Shown here: one piece after another, positions 1 to 7,967 of the stretch
Position numbering within the stretch: the first letter of the stretch is position 1
Layout: each line of letters starts with the position of its first letter
Assembly (NCBI GenBank): GCA_024103425.1
Contig: JAGFIS010000036.1
Span: 1-64,000, forward strand
Direction: 5' to 3'
DNA: 64,000 nt
From: Chitinophagaceae bacterium
GTDB taxonomy: Bacteria; Bacteroidota; Bacteroidia; Chitinophagales; Chitinophagaceae
Made by a program: the position numbers and the translations under genes
The notes under the pieces: generated by a model
Told to the model about the DNA's origin: nothing
What the model saw: only the letters and a program-made list of their open reading frames with translations
The model's database searches: none

Positions 1-53
1 GTGAGAGTTTAAATGTTTATTTGTTTATGCGTTTAGTATGGGCTTATATGCGT

Positions 54-74
54 CCTTGATTTGGATAATCAAGG
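54..74. repeat. 21-bp hairpin repeat, copy 1 (GGAT-centred)
   Basis: Arms CCTTGATTT and AATCAAGG around a GGAT centre. The same-length element with compensatory arm changes occurs at 310-330 and, inverted, at 14046-14066. Confidence 0.6.
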
Positions 75-164
75 TACTTATGGCAATAAAATTCTTTTAA
101 TGATAATGGCTAGTGGGGAAAGGAGTCATGAGAAAGGATAAATTTTCTATTAAGCACCACCCCA

Positions 165-214
165 CCTTCCGCACCGAACATTCGGAGGCGGAAGGCACCC
201 CTCCAAAGGAGGGG
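165..214. repeat. Two adjacent palindromes
   Basis: CCTTCCGC (165-172) pairs with GCGGAAGG (188-195), and CCCCTCC (198-204) pairs with GGAGGGG (208-214) around AAA. The second resembles a CCTCC-AAA-GGAGG repeat I recall as common between Bacteroidota genes; that comparison is from memory. Confidence 0.55.
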
Positions 215-309
215 AATTGAGCAAAAGTCGAATCACCGCAGGTAATCCCCTGTTCTAAAACCGTTTAGATGTTTATTTGTTTAAGTGTTTAGTTTGGGTT
301 TAAATACAC

Positions 310-330
310 CCTTGGCCTGGATGTTCAAGG
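310..330. repeat. 21-bp hairpin repeat, copy 2
   Basis: Starts CCTTGGCCTGGAT and ends TTCAAGG. It has the same length and GGAT centre as copy 1, with changed arm bases. Confidence 0.55.
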
Positions 331-402
331 TACTTCCACTACAAGAAACTTGAATTGCAATCAGAATAAGATCACCGCCAAGAATTCGATTCCAACAAAA
401 AA

Positions 403-1071
403 CTAAATGTTCCTAAAATTGAGCCTATCAACAGAAATTTCACTTGAATATTCAATTCTTAGTTGCTCGATCTTTTTGCTGAAGAAGGAATAGATTTCTC
501 TAGAGTTTTTAGTAGCACTGGCCTGATCAGCAAAATCTTTCTGCAAATATTTGGACAAGGAAAAAAGAGTTCTCGGAAATTCATATATCACCAAACGGCC
601 GTTTTCCATTTTCGCCCTCAGCCAATAGGGCTCACTCATTGAAAATTCTCTAACATAAACAATCTGAGTCTGCTGCTCTACTCGCTCAGCATACCTGACT
701 AAAGAGTTCAGGTTAACTGGTAGTCCTACTTCAACTGATATCTTGTCTGAAGTAATACTCACGGTTTGATCCGGAAAGGAAAACTCAATCGGACGCTTTG
801 TTTTCAGTAGCTTTCCCAGTCTGCCAGTAAAATTCATAAAATAGCCGATTGCCAGAACTTCGGCCAAGGATTTCTTATAATTTCTGATATTATCCAGATA
901 AAAGATTATGGCAAGTATCACAGAGCCAATTAATCCGATACTAAGAGCAACCCAAAGACTAGGAAACAATCGAGGCGCAACATCATTTATGTATCCTCCA
1001 TAAGTTCCTATAGTTGGGAAAATTGAGTAGAACAAGTCTTTAATAGGAAAAAACTTTAAGCTGAGTTTCAT
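403..1071 (-). CDS. STING-like membrane protein (candidate CBASS effector)
   Basis: 222 residues, ATG start. One clear membrane segment lies at about residues 36-58, after a hydrophobic N-terminus, followed by a soluble domain. That domain begins with a helix containing LAIGYFMNF (73-81) and has a strand pair ending in YEFPRTLFSL (163-172). Bacterial STING domains, as I recall them, open with a similar aromatic-rich helix and carry a D-[IL]-P-T-T-L motif that contacts cyclic di-GMP; here that motif would read E-F-P-R-T-L, so the Asp is replaced by Glu. Membrane-anchored STINGs are effectors of CBASS anti-phage systems in Bacteroidota and are normally next to a CD-NTase. No CD-NTase is in this window; it could lie left of base 1. 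The gene is AT-rich and sits alone. Assignment is by motif and layout only. The alternative is an unrelated membrane protein. Confidence 0.5.
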   Translation of the reverse strand: MKLSLKFFPIKDLFYSIFPTIGTYGGYINDVAPRLFPSLWVALSIGLIGSVILAIIFYLDNIRNYKKSLAEVLAIGYFMNFTGRLGKLLKTKRPIEFSFPDQTVSITSDKISVEVGLPVNLNSLVRYAERVEQQTQIVYVREFSMSEPYWLRAKMENGRLVIYEFPRTLFSLSKYLQKDFADQASATKNSREIYSFFSKKIEQLRIEYSSEISVDRLNFRNI

Positions 1072-1596
1072 TTTAAATGTGTTTTGTGTGAATATTCAGC
1101 CTATCTTACTATGATTGCTTTCTACCTTCCGGAACTGAAAAATTCAATCTATTATTAAATCTGTTATTTACAACTTCCAAAAAAATCTGCTTTATTAAGG
1201 AAAAAAGAAAATTCTCATGCTTCAAAACATGAAAGTGAAAGCGGTGTTTGAAAGAGGTCACAACTTCTCAATAAAGCATCAGCTAAGATAAAATTATCTT
1301 GAATTTATATCAAAAGAAGATAATACAAAATATCAAATTTTCTACTCCAACTTACTCGCAAAATCTCATTCTACATTCAAAGTAAGCTTTGGAATTTTCC
1401 ATACAACGGACAAGTAATTTCTAAATACAAATTCATTAATTCGGGTTAGAGAAACCAGGATTCCTTCGTTCTCCTCGAATCTCGGAGCAGACCGGTAATA
1501 ACCCGATACCATGACATCTTATCAACTTTACAAAAAACCAAAAAAGCCCGTCCGGAAACGGACAGGCCTTCGCAATTTCTTATGGCAGAGAGAAAA
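1072..1596. other. AT-rich spacer with one imperfect inverted repeat
   Basis: No gene is seen. Bases 1441-1505 are bounded by TCGGGTT and AACCCGA, with an inner CTCC/GGAG hairpin. The element is tRNA-sized but has no valid anticodon arm or T-loop. It is probably a dispersed repeat. The nusG terminator lies at the right end. Confidence 0.5.
1534..1567 (-). terminator. Rho-independent terminator of the tuf-secE-nusG operon
   Basis: On the minus strand a GC-rich stem (GTCCG/CGGAC with flanking GCC/GGC, 1546-1567) is followed by TTTTTTGG and a further T run. It lies 30 nt past nusG, so transcription probably stops before any ribosomal-protein genes. Confidence 0.8.
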
Positions 1597-2223
1597 TCAG
1601 ATAATCTTTTCTACTTGCATATAATTCAGTTCTACCGGTGTGGCCCTGCCGAATATCTTCACCTGAACTTTCAGTTTCTTTTTCTCGTCGTTTACTTCCT
1701 CAATCACTCCGTTAAAGTCGTTGAACGGTCCGTCAATAATCTTAATTGTTTCACCAACGATAAACGGTTCAATCATTGTCATACCGCCGGCTTCAGACAT
1801 TTCATCAACTTTGCCAAGCATCTTGTTGACTTCGGACCTTCTGAGGCTGATAATATTTCCTTTTGAACCTTTACCATCCGTCAGAAAGTGCATTACGTTG
1901 GTTACACCTGTAAGATGTTGAACCATTTCGTCGCTCAGTTTTCCCGAGAGCACCTCAATCATGATATATCCCGGATAGAAGTTTCTTTCGCGCATTACCT
2001 TCTTTCCATTCACCACTTTATAGACTTTCTCAACCGGTAAGAAAACCTGGGTAATGTATTTATCCCATCCGTTGCGTGCAATGTCTTTGTCGAGGTACTC
2101 TTTTACCTTTCTTTCTTTTCCACTCACCACACGCAGCACATACCACTTCGTATTCCTTTCGGGAGTACCTTCTTTCTGCTCTGCACTGTTTTCCTGCTCT
2201 ACTTTTTCGTTGTTATCAGACAT
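1597..2223 (-). CDS. nusG: Transcription termination/antitermination factor NusG
   Basis: 208 residues. An acidic N-terminal extension of about 25 residues precedes the NGN domain (about 26-120, starting TKWYVLRVVSGKERKV), which binds RNA polymerase and controls elongation. A KOW domain follows (about 152-205, FIVGETIKIIDGPF). The start is 2 nt after the secE stop, so the two are co-transcribed and probably translationally coupled. In most bacteria nusG is followed by rplK-rplA-rplJ-rplL-rpoB-rpoC; here a strong terminator follows instead. Confidence 0.96.
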   Translation of the reverse strand: MSDNNEKVEQENSAEQKEGTPERNTKWYVLRVVSGKERKVKEYLDKDIARNGWDKYITQVFLPVEKVYKVVNGKKVMRERNFYPGYIMIEVLSGKLSDEMVQHLTGVTNVMHFLTDGKGSKGNIISLRRSEVNKMLGKVDEMSEAGGMTMIEPFIVGETIKIIDGPFNDFNGVIEEVNDEKKKLKVQVKIFGRATPVELNYMQVEKII

Positions 2224-2225
2224 AA

Positions 2226-2420
2226 TTACTTAAATAAAGAATAAATGAATTCCATCACAGCCTGCGAAATAGTATCCATAACCCACACAATGGCTGTAAT
2301 TATAATAGTAGCGATTAATACAATCATCGTAGACTGCTGCAAATCATTCCACGTAGGCCACGTGGTTTTGTGCATCAACTCTTTGTAAGAATCACGGATA
2401 TAACTCGTTACTTTACTCAT
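2226..2420 (-). CDS. secE: Preprotein translocase subunit SecE
   Basis: 64 residues. It has a cytoplasmic amphipathic stretch (YIRDSYKELMHKTTWPTWND, residues 7-26) and one membrane helix at about 33-55. This is the short single-span form usual in Bacteroidota. SecE clamps SecY in the SecYEG export channel. It lies between tRNA-Trp and nusG, the conserved secE-nusG arrangement. Confidence 0.95.
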   Translation of the reverse strand: MSKVTSYIRDSYKELMHKTTWPTWNDLQQSTMIVLIATIIITAIVWVMDTISQAVMEFIYSLFK

Positions 2421-2439
2421 AACCTTTTCTTTTATTCAC

Positions 2440-2513
2440 TGGCACGGGCACAAGGATTCGAACCCTGATCAAAGGTTTTGGAGACCTCTATTCTACCATT
2501 GAACTATGCCCGT
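2440..2513 (-). tRNA. tRNA-Trp (anticodon CCA)
   Basis: The acceptor ACGGGCA pairs with TGCCCGT. The anticodon loop reads CTCCAAA and the T-loop TTCGAAT. The 3' CCA is encoded. It sits between tuf and secE. Confidence 0.96.
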
Positions 2514-2630
2514 ATAGGGTGCTCAAAATTGAGCCTTCCTAAAATATAGAAAGTACCTCCGGCTTATGCCCAAAGGTACTTACTATTAATATTTATGCTT
2601 TTGATACAACAGTCAAACTGTTATACCTGC

Positions 2631-3818
2631 TTATTTGATGATTTCAGTCACCTGTCCTGCACCCACTGTACGTCCACCTTCACGGATAGCGAATTTCAAT
2701 CCTTTTTCCATGGCAATCGGGGCGATCAGTTTTACAGTCAGTGAAGTGTTATCACCAGGCATTACCATTTCAGTTCCTTCAGGCAGCATTACCTCACCGG
2801 TAACGTCAGTAGTTCTGAAGTAGAACTGAGGACGGTATTTGTTGAAGAACGGAGTGTGACGTCCACCTTCTTCTTTGCTCAGCACATAAACCTCACACTT
2901 GAACTCAGTGTGCGGAGTGATAGAACCGGGCTTACAAAGAACCATACCACGGCGGATGTCGTTTTTCTCAATACCGCGGAGCAGTAGACCTGCATTATCA
3001 CCAGCTTCACCTTCATCCAGTAATTTTCTGAACATTTCAACACCTGTAACTGTAGAAGTCAGCGGCTTATCCATCAAACCTACGATCTCAACAGGATCAC
3101 CAACTTTTACTCTACCTCTTTCGATACGTCCTGTAGCAACAGTACCACGACCGGTGATAGAGAATACGTCTTCCACGCTCATCAGGAACGGCTGATCAAC
3201 CGGACGCGGAGGCAGAGGAATGTATTCGTCAACAGCCTTCATCAGTTCGAGGATTTTGTCAACCCACTTCTGTTCGCCGGCAAGAGCACCTGTAGCAGAC
3301 CCCTGGATGATCGGTGTGTTATCACCGTCAAATCCGTAAGAGCTCAACAGTTCGCGGATTTCCATTTCAACAAGGTCGAGCAGTTCAGGATCGTCAACCA
3401 GGTCAACTTTATTCATAAACACTACAATACGGGGTACACCTACCTGACGAGCAAGAAGGATGTGTTCTTTAGTTTGCGGCATCGGTCCGTCAGTAGCAGC
3501 TACCACCAGGATAGCACCGTCCATCTGAGCCGCACCGGTAATCATATTCTTCACATAGTCAGCGTGACCCGGGCAGTCAACGTGTGCATAGTGGCGGGCT
3601 TCTGTCTGATATTCCACGTGAGAAGTATTAATTGTAATACCTCTTTCTTTTTCTTCAGGAGCACCGTCAATTTCGGCATATCCTTTTTTCTCCGCCAAAC
3701 CTTGTTTAGACAAAATATCGGTTATAGCGGCAGTTAATGTGGTTTTACCGTGATCCACGTGTCCAATAGTACCAATGTTCACGTGCGGCTTATCCCTTTT
3801 AAAATTCTCTTTTGCCAT
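2631..3818 (-). CDS. tuf: Translation elongation factor EF-Tu
   Basis: 395 residues, full family length. EF-Tu is the GTPase that delivers aminoacyl-tRNA to the ribosome. Visible motifs are the P-loop GHVDHGKT (19-26), the switch II segment DCPGHADYV, the guanine-specificity NKVD, and domains II and III ending in [15 protein letters not shown]. It lies inside a run of tRNA genes transcribed in the same direction, an old arrangement shared with E. coli tufB. A strong promoter precedes the whole run near 4.7 kb. Confidence 0.98.
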   Translation of the reverse strand: MAKENFKRDKPHVNIGTIGHVDHGKTTLTAAITDILSKQGLAEKKGYAEIDGAPEEKERGITINTSHVEYQTEARHYAHVDCPGHADYVKNMITGAAQMDGAILVVAATDGPMPQTKEHILLARQVGVPRIVVFMNKVDLVDDPELLDLVEMEIRELLSSYGFDGDNTPIIQGSATGALAGEQKWVDKILELMKAVDEYIPLPPRPVDQPFLMSVEDVFSITGRGTVATGRIERGRVKVGDPVEIVGLMDKPLTSTVTGVEMFRKLLDEGEAGDNAGLLLRGIEKNDIRRGMVLCKPGSITPHTEFKCEVYVLSKEEGGRHTPFFNKYRPQFYFRTTDVTGEVMLPEGTEMVMPGDNTSLTVKLIAPIAMEKGLKFAIREGGRTVGAGQVTEIIK

Positions 3819-3879
3819 TGTTTTTGTTTTAATTTATAGTTTAAAAAATATCATCCGCCTGTGCGAACGAAATATTTTG

Positions 3880-3952
3880 AGCGGAAGACGAGTCTCGAAC
3901 TCGCAACCTATAGCTTGGAAGGCTATCGCTCTACCAATTGAGCTACTTCCGC
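3880..3952 (-). tRNA. tRNA-Gly (anticodon TCC)
   Basis: The acceptor GCGGAAG pairs with CTTCCGC. The anticodon loop is CTTCCAA and the T-arm contains GTTCGAG. CCA is not encoded. Confidence 0.95.
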
Positions 3953-4015
3953 AATAATTTTATTTCAAAGAATCACAACTCATCACTCTTCACTTACCCC
4001 TCATAACTAATTTTG

Positions 4016-4053
4016 AGCTGTTGATCTCGGCTCAGCCGAGACGACCTCTTCCT
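4016..4053 (-). pseudogene. 3'-half fragment of tRNA-Thr
   Basis: The plus-strand text AGCTGTTGAT, then a T-arm-like hairpin, then CGACCTCTTCCT, copies the 3' half of the intact tRNA-Thr at 4091-4162. The T-loop is replaced by a near-perfect CTCGGC/GCCGAG hairpin and no D or anticodon arm follows, so it cannot be a working tRNA. Low-complexity CATCACT repeats join it to the intact gene. Confidence 0.6.
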
Positions 4054-4090
4054 CTCATCACTCATCACTAAACACTCATCACTCAAAAAG

Positions 4091-4162
<72 letters not shown>

Positions 4163-4240
4163 TTATTAAAATCCCAGCTGCCGAAGCTCTCCGGCTTGCA
4201 GCTAAATCTCACCAAAATAAGTAAAGAACATTTATAAATT

Positions 4241-4293
4241 CCGACCTCTTCTCCGCAGCGGCAGATGCTCTACTCCTGAGCCACAACAGCTTA
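4241..4293 (-). pseudogene. 5'-half decayed copy of tRNA-Thr
   Basis: On the minus strand it begins like tRNA-Thr(GGT): GCTGTTGTGGCTCAGGAGTA, followed by AGAGC. The anticodon arm has decayed (no GGT loop or paired stem), and after AGAGGTCGG the T-arm and 3' acceptor are missing. The plus-strand tail CAACAGCTTATT matches the text beyond the intact gene, pointing to a local duplication. Confidence 0.6.
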
Positions 4294-4401
4294 TTTACTT
4301 TCACTGCTAAAGCTCAATCCCTTCAGCCGTAATCTCATTCAAATCGTATTTCAAAAAACTGTTTTCTCCCACAACACCCGGTCTCTGCTTTCAAAAAACG
4401 T

Positions 4402-4484
<83 letters not shown>

Positions 4485-4535
4485 GTTTAACACCAAAGGC
4501 TCAATGCCTATGCTACTAAACACAATATAATAGAG

Positions 4536-4609
4536 AGCCAGTGGAGGGATTCGAACCCCCGACCAGCTGATTACAAATCAGCTGCTCTGGCCAACTGAGC
4601 TACACTGGC
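4536..4609 (-). tRNA. tRNA-Thr (anticodon TGT)
   Basis: The acceptor GCCAGTG pairs with CACTGGC. The anticodon loop is TTTGTAA on a GCTGA/TCAGC stem and the T-loop is TTCGAAT. It is the first gene of the tRNA-tuf-secE-nusG transcript. Confidence 0.96.
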
Positions 4610-4681
4610 ATCGGCCCTATTTTTCAGTAAAAAATGAACTCTTTTCTAAAAATAACCCTAAGGCTATTTTTTTTCGGATTG

Positions 4682-4712
4682 CAAAGGTAATGGAAAACTT
4701 TTAATGCAAAAA
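4682..4712 (-). promoter_or_regulatory. Bacteroidota promoter for the tRNA-tuf-nusG run
   Basis: On the minus strand a TTTTTG element (4707-4712) lies 17 nt before TACCTTTG (4682-4689), matching the -33/-7 consensus TTG..TAnnTTTG. It is about 75 nt upstream of the first tRNA. Confidence 0.75.
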
Positions 4713-4809
4713 CTATTGATATAAAAAATTCTCCACCGTTTAACAATGCCTTTCCACACTATAATAAAGCTTCTCTGCAAGCGATTTTCACCTTCCGACT
4801 GTCCACGAA

Positions 4810-5859
4810 TTAAATAATCAGCATCGCATCACCATAGCTAAAGAAACGGTACTTATCCTTTATAGCTTTCTTATAGGCTTCCATCATCAAATCATAACCG
4901 GCAAACGCACAGGCCATAATCAGAAGACTTGTCTTTGGTAAATGGAAATTAGTAATCAGGCTATCAGCAATACTAAAATCATACGGAGGATGAATGAAGT
5001 GATTAGTCCATCCCTCTGATGCTTTCAGATTTCCGTCAGCAGTGAAGGAACTTTCCATCGCCCTCATAGTTGTGGTACCGACAGAACAGATACGGTGGCC
5101 TTTGGCCTTTGCAGTGTTGACAATTCTGCAGGCTTCCTCATCAATTCTGTAATATTCTGCATCCATCTTGTGTTTACTCAGGTCTTCTACCTCAATCGGA
5201 CGGAAAGTACCGAGTCCGGTGTGGAGGGTTACTTCTGCAAACCGGATTCCTTTAATCTCTAAACGCTTGATCAGTTCCGGACTGAAGTGCAATCCTGCAG
5301 TCGGGGCTGCCACAGCTCCTTCAAATTTCGCATAAACTGTCTGGTAACGCTCACGGTCTTCTTCGTCAGGTTTGCGTTTGATATACTTAGGCAGCGGAGT
5401 TTCCCCAAGCTCCTGAAGCAGTTTCCTGTATTCTTCCTCGCTTCCATCCCACAGAAAACGGATAGTACGTCCGCGGCTAGTCGTATTGTCTATCACTTCA
5501 GCCACCAGCTCATCATTATCTCCGAAATAAAGCTTATTACCTACCCTGATCTTTCTGGCGGGATCCACAATCACGTCCCACAGGCGGTTGCCTTTATGCA
5601 ATTCCCTAAGGAGAAATACCTCAATGCTGGCTCCGGTCTTCTCCTTGCGGCCATACATGCGCGCAGGGAAAACCTTCGTGTTGTTCACCACAAATACATC
5701 CTTGTCGTCAAAATAATCCAGAATATCTCTGAAGTGTTTGTTTTCAATCTTTCCGGTGGCTCTTTCGATAACCATCAACCGGCTGTCTTCTCTTCGTTTT
5801 GTTGGATTTTGTGCAATCAGATTTAGGGGAAGGTCAAATTTAAATTGACTAAGTTTCAT
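4810..5859 (-). CDS. queA: tRNA preQ1(34) S-adenosylmethionine ribosyltransferase-isomerase QueA
   Basis: 349 residues from the ATG at 5859, which starts [11 protein letters not shown]; a TTG two codons upstream is less likely. QueA transfers the ribosyl part of S-adenosylmethionine to preQ1 in tRNA and rearranges it to epoxyqueuosine, the penultimate step of queuosine synthesis. Family stretches include [44 protein letters not shown] and [16 protein letters not shown]. Length is typical. A queuosine-precursor transporter lies at 14.2 kb and QueD-like genes at 49.3 kb, so the pathway genes are scattered. Confidence 0.96.
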   Translation of the reverse strand: MKLSQFKFDLPLNLIAQNPTKRREDSRLMVIERATGKIENKHFRDILDYFDDKDVFVVNNTKVFPARMYGRKEKTGASIEVFLLRELHKGNRLWDVIVDPARKIRVGNKLYFGDNDELVAEVIDNTTSRGRTIRFLWDGSEEEYRKLLQELGETPLPKYIKRKPDEEDRERYQTVYAKFEGAVAAPTAGLHFSPELIKRLEIKGIRFAEVTLHTGLGTFRPIEVEDLSKHKMDAEYYRIDEEACRIVNTAKAKGHRICSVGTTTMRAMESSFTADGNLKASEGWTNHFIHPPYDFSIADSLITNFHLPKTSLLIMACAFAGYDLMMEAYKKAIKDKYRFFSYGDAMLII

Positions 5860-5910
5860 GTACAATTACTATTTAAAATATGAATTGTTACATGCTTCAC
5901 AGAGATGAGT

Positions 5911-5970
5911 GCCATACCGGAGTATGGCCGCTTATCATGTTACGGCATGATTTTAAAGTGTGCAAAGGTA
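5911..5970 (-). promoter_or_regulatory. queA promoter and hairpin-rich leader
   Basis: TACCTTTG reads on the minus strand at 5963-5970. The leader of roughly 95 nt holds a 7-bp hairpin (GCCATAC/GTATGGC, 5911-5928) and a 5-bp hairpin (TCATG/CATGA, 5935-5950). No preQ1 riboswitch core could be recognised. Confidence 0.5.
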
Positions 5971-6040
5971 CGACAATTTAAAGAATTAAAAACTATTTTT
6001 ATTTATCTTTTACACCGTTAAAAAGCGGAAAATCAGTTTA

Positions 6041-6745
6041 TTATAACACAATTTTATCACCGGGACTGACAGGGGTTTTCTCTATGCCTTTGCTGCCGAC
6101 GGAAAAACGGTAAGCTTCTTCAGAGCCTTTATATATTATGGTACCGGATTCTGCCAGGAGCACGCTTCCTTCGGGCATTGCTATCACAACGGCGTTGGGA
6201 TTTACTTCCAAAAACTCGTTCAGGCGGTCGTCACGCGTTTCGCCATGAAAACCGGGGATGGTTATGGTTTTGTAGTGCGGATTGATCTGGAAAGGAAAAA
6301 TATTCAATGCCTTTAAGGATGGCGGATAGATGATCGGCATATCGTTAGTCGTACAGATCGTAGGTCCCAGGATATTGGCTCCCGCACTCCATCCCATGTA
6401 AGGAAGCCCTGACAGCACCCGCTCCCGGATGATATCCAACAGATCGTGCTCATACAATCCGTATAACAGTTTGAAGGTATTGCCTCCACCCGTGAGGATG
6501 ACATCGCAACTGCGCAACAGGTCCTTCGACCCTGCTCCGCGAACTACTTCAATGTTGTAGGGCAGCTCTTTCAAAGCTTTCCTCACTCTTCCGAGGTAAT
6601 CGTCATAAGTTCCGGCAGTGGCAAAAGGGATAAAAGCAATCGTGAGTTGGTAGGCTCCCAGAAAGTCTTTTATAAATGGTATGGTAGGCTCGAGGTATCC
6701 GGAATTACCGACACGCGAACTGCTGAAAGCGAGTACTCTTATCAT
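6041..6745 (-). CDS. pepE: Dipeptidase E (peptidase family S51)
   Basis: 234 residues, full length for PepE, a cytoplasmic serine peptidase that cleaves dipeptides with N-terminal aspartate. The nucleophile motif GWSAGAN is present, preceded by LTGGGNTFKLLY and followed by the substrate-pocket segment INPHY. The N-terminus LAFSSSRVGNSGYLEP is typical. It lies 44 nt after dinB in the same direction and may be read through from the dnaE-dinB transcript. Confidence 0.92.
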   Translation of the reverse strand: MIRVLAFSSSRVGNSGYLEPTIPFIKDFLGAYQLTIAFIPFATAGTYDDYLGRVRKALKELPYNIEVVRGAGSKDLLRSCDVILTGGGNTFKLLYGLYEHDLLDIIRERVLSGLPYMGWSAGANILGPTICTTNDMPIIYPPSLKALNIFPFQINPHYKTITIPGFHGETRDDRLNEFLEVNPNAVVIAMPEGSVLLAESGTIIYKGSEEAYRFSVGSKGIEKTPVSPGDKIVL

Positions 6746-6788
6746 CAGGATTTTTATTCGTTCATCCCGAAGGTAATACTTCTGATTT

Positions 6789-7967
6789 TCAGAAACGGGT
6801 TATTCTGTCTCCCGTATATCCGGCTGCTCTGAACAGATACTCCTCGCCAAAGCGTTTCTTGATACTGTCTATAGCCATATAGAGCCGCAGTGACTCTTCT
6901 GTATCCTCAAACAAATCGGCCTGATAGATACCTGGAATCAGCTCTGAAAACCGTACCCCTATCAGACGGATCAGTTGCCGCCTGGCATACAGCCTGTCAA
7001 AAAGATCTTTCACTTCCTTCACCAACACATGATCTGATGCGGTATAGGAAACAGACATCTGCTTCTGCTCTGTCTGAAAATCGCTGTACCTGATTTTTAC
7101 TGCAATGCACCCCGTCAGCCTTCTCTGGTTGCGCAGTTCAAAAGCCAGTTTCTCTGTCATCCTTACGAGTATGGCATAGATGAAACTGATATCTGTAGTA
7201 TCACTCTGAAAAGTCTCTTCATGGCTGATCGACTTCTGCTCTCTGAAAGGCACTACAGGTGTTTCGTCGATACCATTGGCCTTGCGGTGCAGTTCTATAC
7301 CGCTCTTACCCATCAGATTGTACATCATATTCACCGGTATTTCGCTCAACACTTTTACCGTTTCCACTCCCATCTTCATCAACTTGTATCCTGTTTCCTT
7401 CCCGATACCGGGAATCTTCATGATGCTCAGCGGAGAGAGAAATGATTTCTCATTGCCGTTGGGAATTTCCAGTCTGCCGTTGGGCTTCACCTCGTTCGTC
7501 GCTACTTTGCTGACTAACTTGTTAGAGGCCAGCCCGAAGGAAATCGGCAACCCGCTTTCCTTTATTACTTTTTTCTTTAGCTCATCGCTGAATTTCAGGC
7601 ATCCGAAAAAGCGGTCCATCCCCGTGAGGTCAATATAGAATTCGTCGATGCTTGCTTTCTCAAAAAGCGGCACGGTATCCCTGACGACATCTGTCACCAG
7701 CCGGGAGTATTTAGTATATGCATCATAATCACTCTTAACGATGATAGCGTGCGAGCAAAGCCGCCTCGCCGTCTTCATCGCCATACCGCTGTGGATGCCA
7801 AACTTCCGCGCCTCATAACTACACGAAGCCACTACCGACCGGTTGCTCTCTCCACCTACCAGGATGGGTTTCCCTTTCAGTTTCGGATTGCGCAACTGTT
7901 CTACCGATACAAAAAATGTATCGAGGTCCATATGGGTAATATGCCGCTCCTCCCGCAATACCATCAT
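6789..7967 (-). CDS. dinB: DNA polymerase IV (Y-family)
   Basis: 392 residues. Y-family polymerase that copies past DNA lesions. Catalytic acids are visible: D14 in MDLD, and D108-E109 in ASIDEF. F19 sits at the steric-gate position. The helix-hairpin-helix segment MKIPGIGKETGYKLMKMG and a little-finger domain follow. The ATG overlaps the dnaE stop as ATGA, so the two polymerases are translated as a coupled pair, a common Bacteroidota mutagenesis cassette. No ImuA-like gene is seen. Confidence 0.95.
   Translation of the reverse strand: MMVLREERHITHMDLDTFFVSVEQLRNPKLKGKPILVGGESNRSVVASCSYEARKFGIHSGMAMKTARRLCSHAIIVKSDYDAYTKYSRLVTDVVRDTVPLFEKASIDEFYIDLTGMDRFFGCLKFSDELKKKVIKESGLPISFGLASNKLVSKVATNEVKPNGRLEIPNGNEKSFLSPLSIMKIPGIGKETGYKLMKMGVETVKVLSEIPVNMMYNLMGKSGIELHRKANGIDETPVVPFREQKSISHEETFQSDTTDISFIYAILVRMTEKLAFELRNQRRLTGCIAVKIRYSDFQTEQKQMSVSYTASDHVLVKEVKDLFDRLYARRQLIRLIGVRFSELIPGIYQADLFEDTEESLRLYMAIDSIKKRFGEEYLFRAAGYTGDRITRF

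Larger units (their letters stand above)
1..402. other. Non-coding left edge with direct repeats
   Basis: No convincing gene is seen. Bases about 5-95 and 262-345 are imperfect direct repeats of each other: both contain a GTTTATTTGTTTA stretch, then a CCTTG..CAAGG hairpin, then GTACTT. The GTTTATTTGTTTATGCG wording recurs at 54.0-54.3 kb. The block lies downstream of the STING-like gene. Confidence 0.6.

Noticed and set aside
1441..1505. tRNA-like element with 7-bp end pairing
   Set aside because: It has no anticodon arm, no canonical T-loop and no plausible 3' end; kept only as an inverted repeat.
5287..5826. 179-codon open frame antisense to queA
   Set aside because: Shadow frame; queA itself is clear.
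5866..5962. preQ1 riboswitch in the queA leader
   Set aside because: Hairpins are present, but no preQ1 class core or A-rich tail could be matched.
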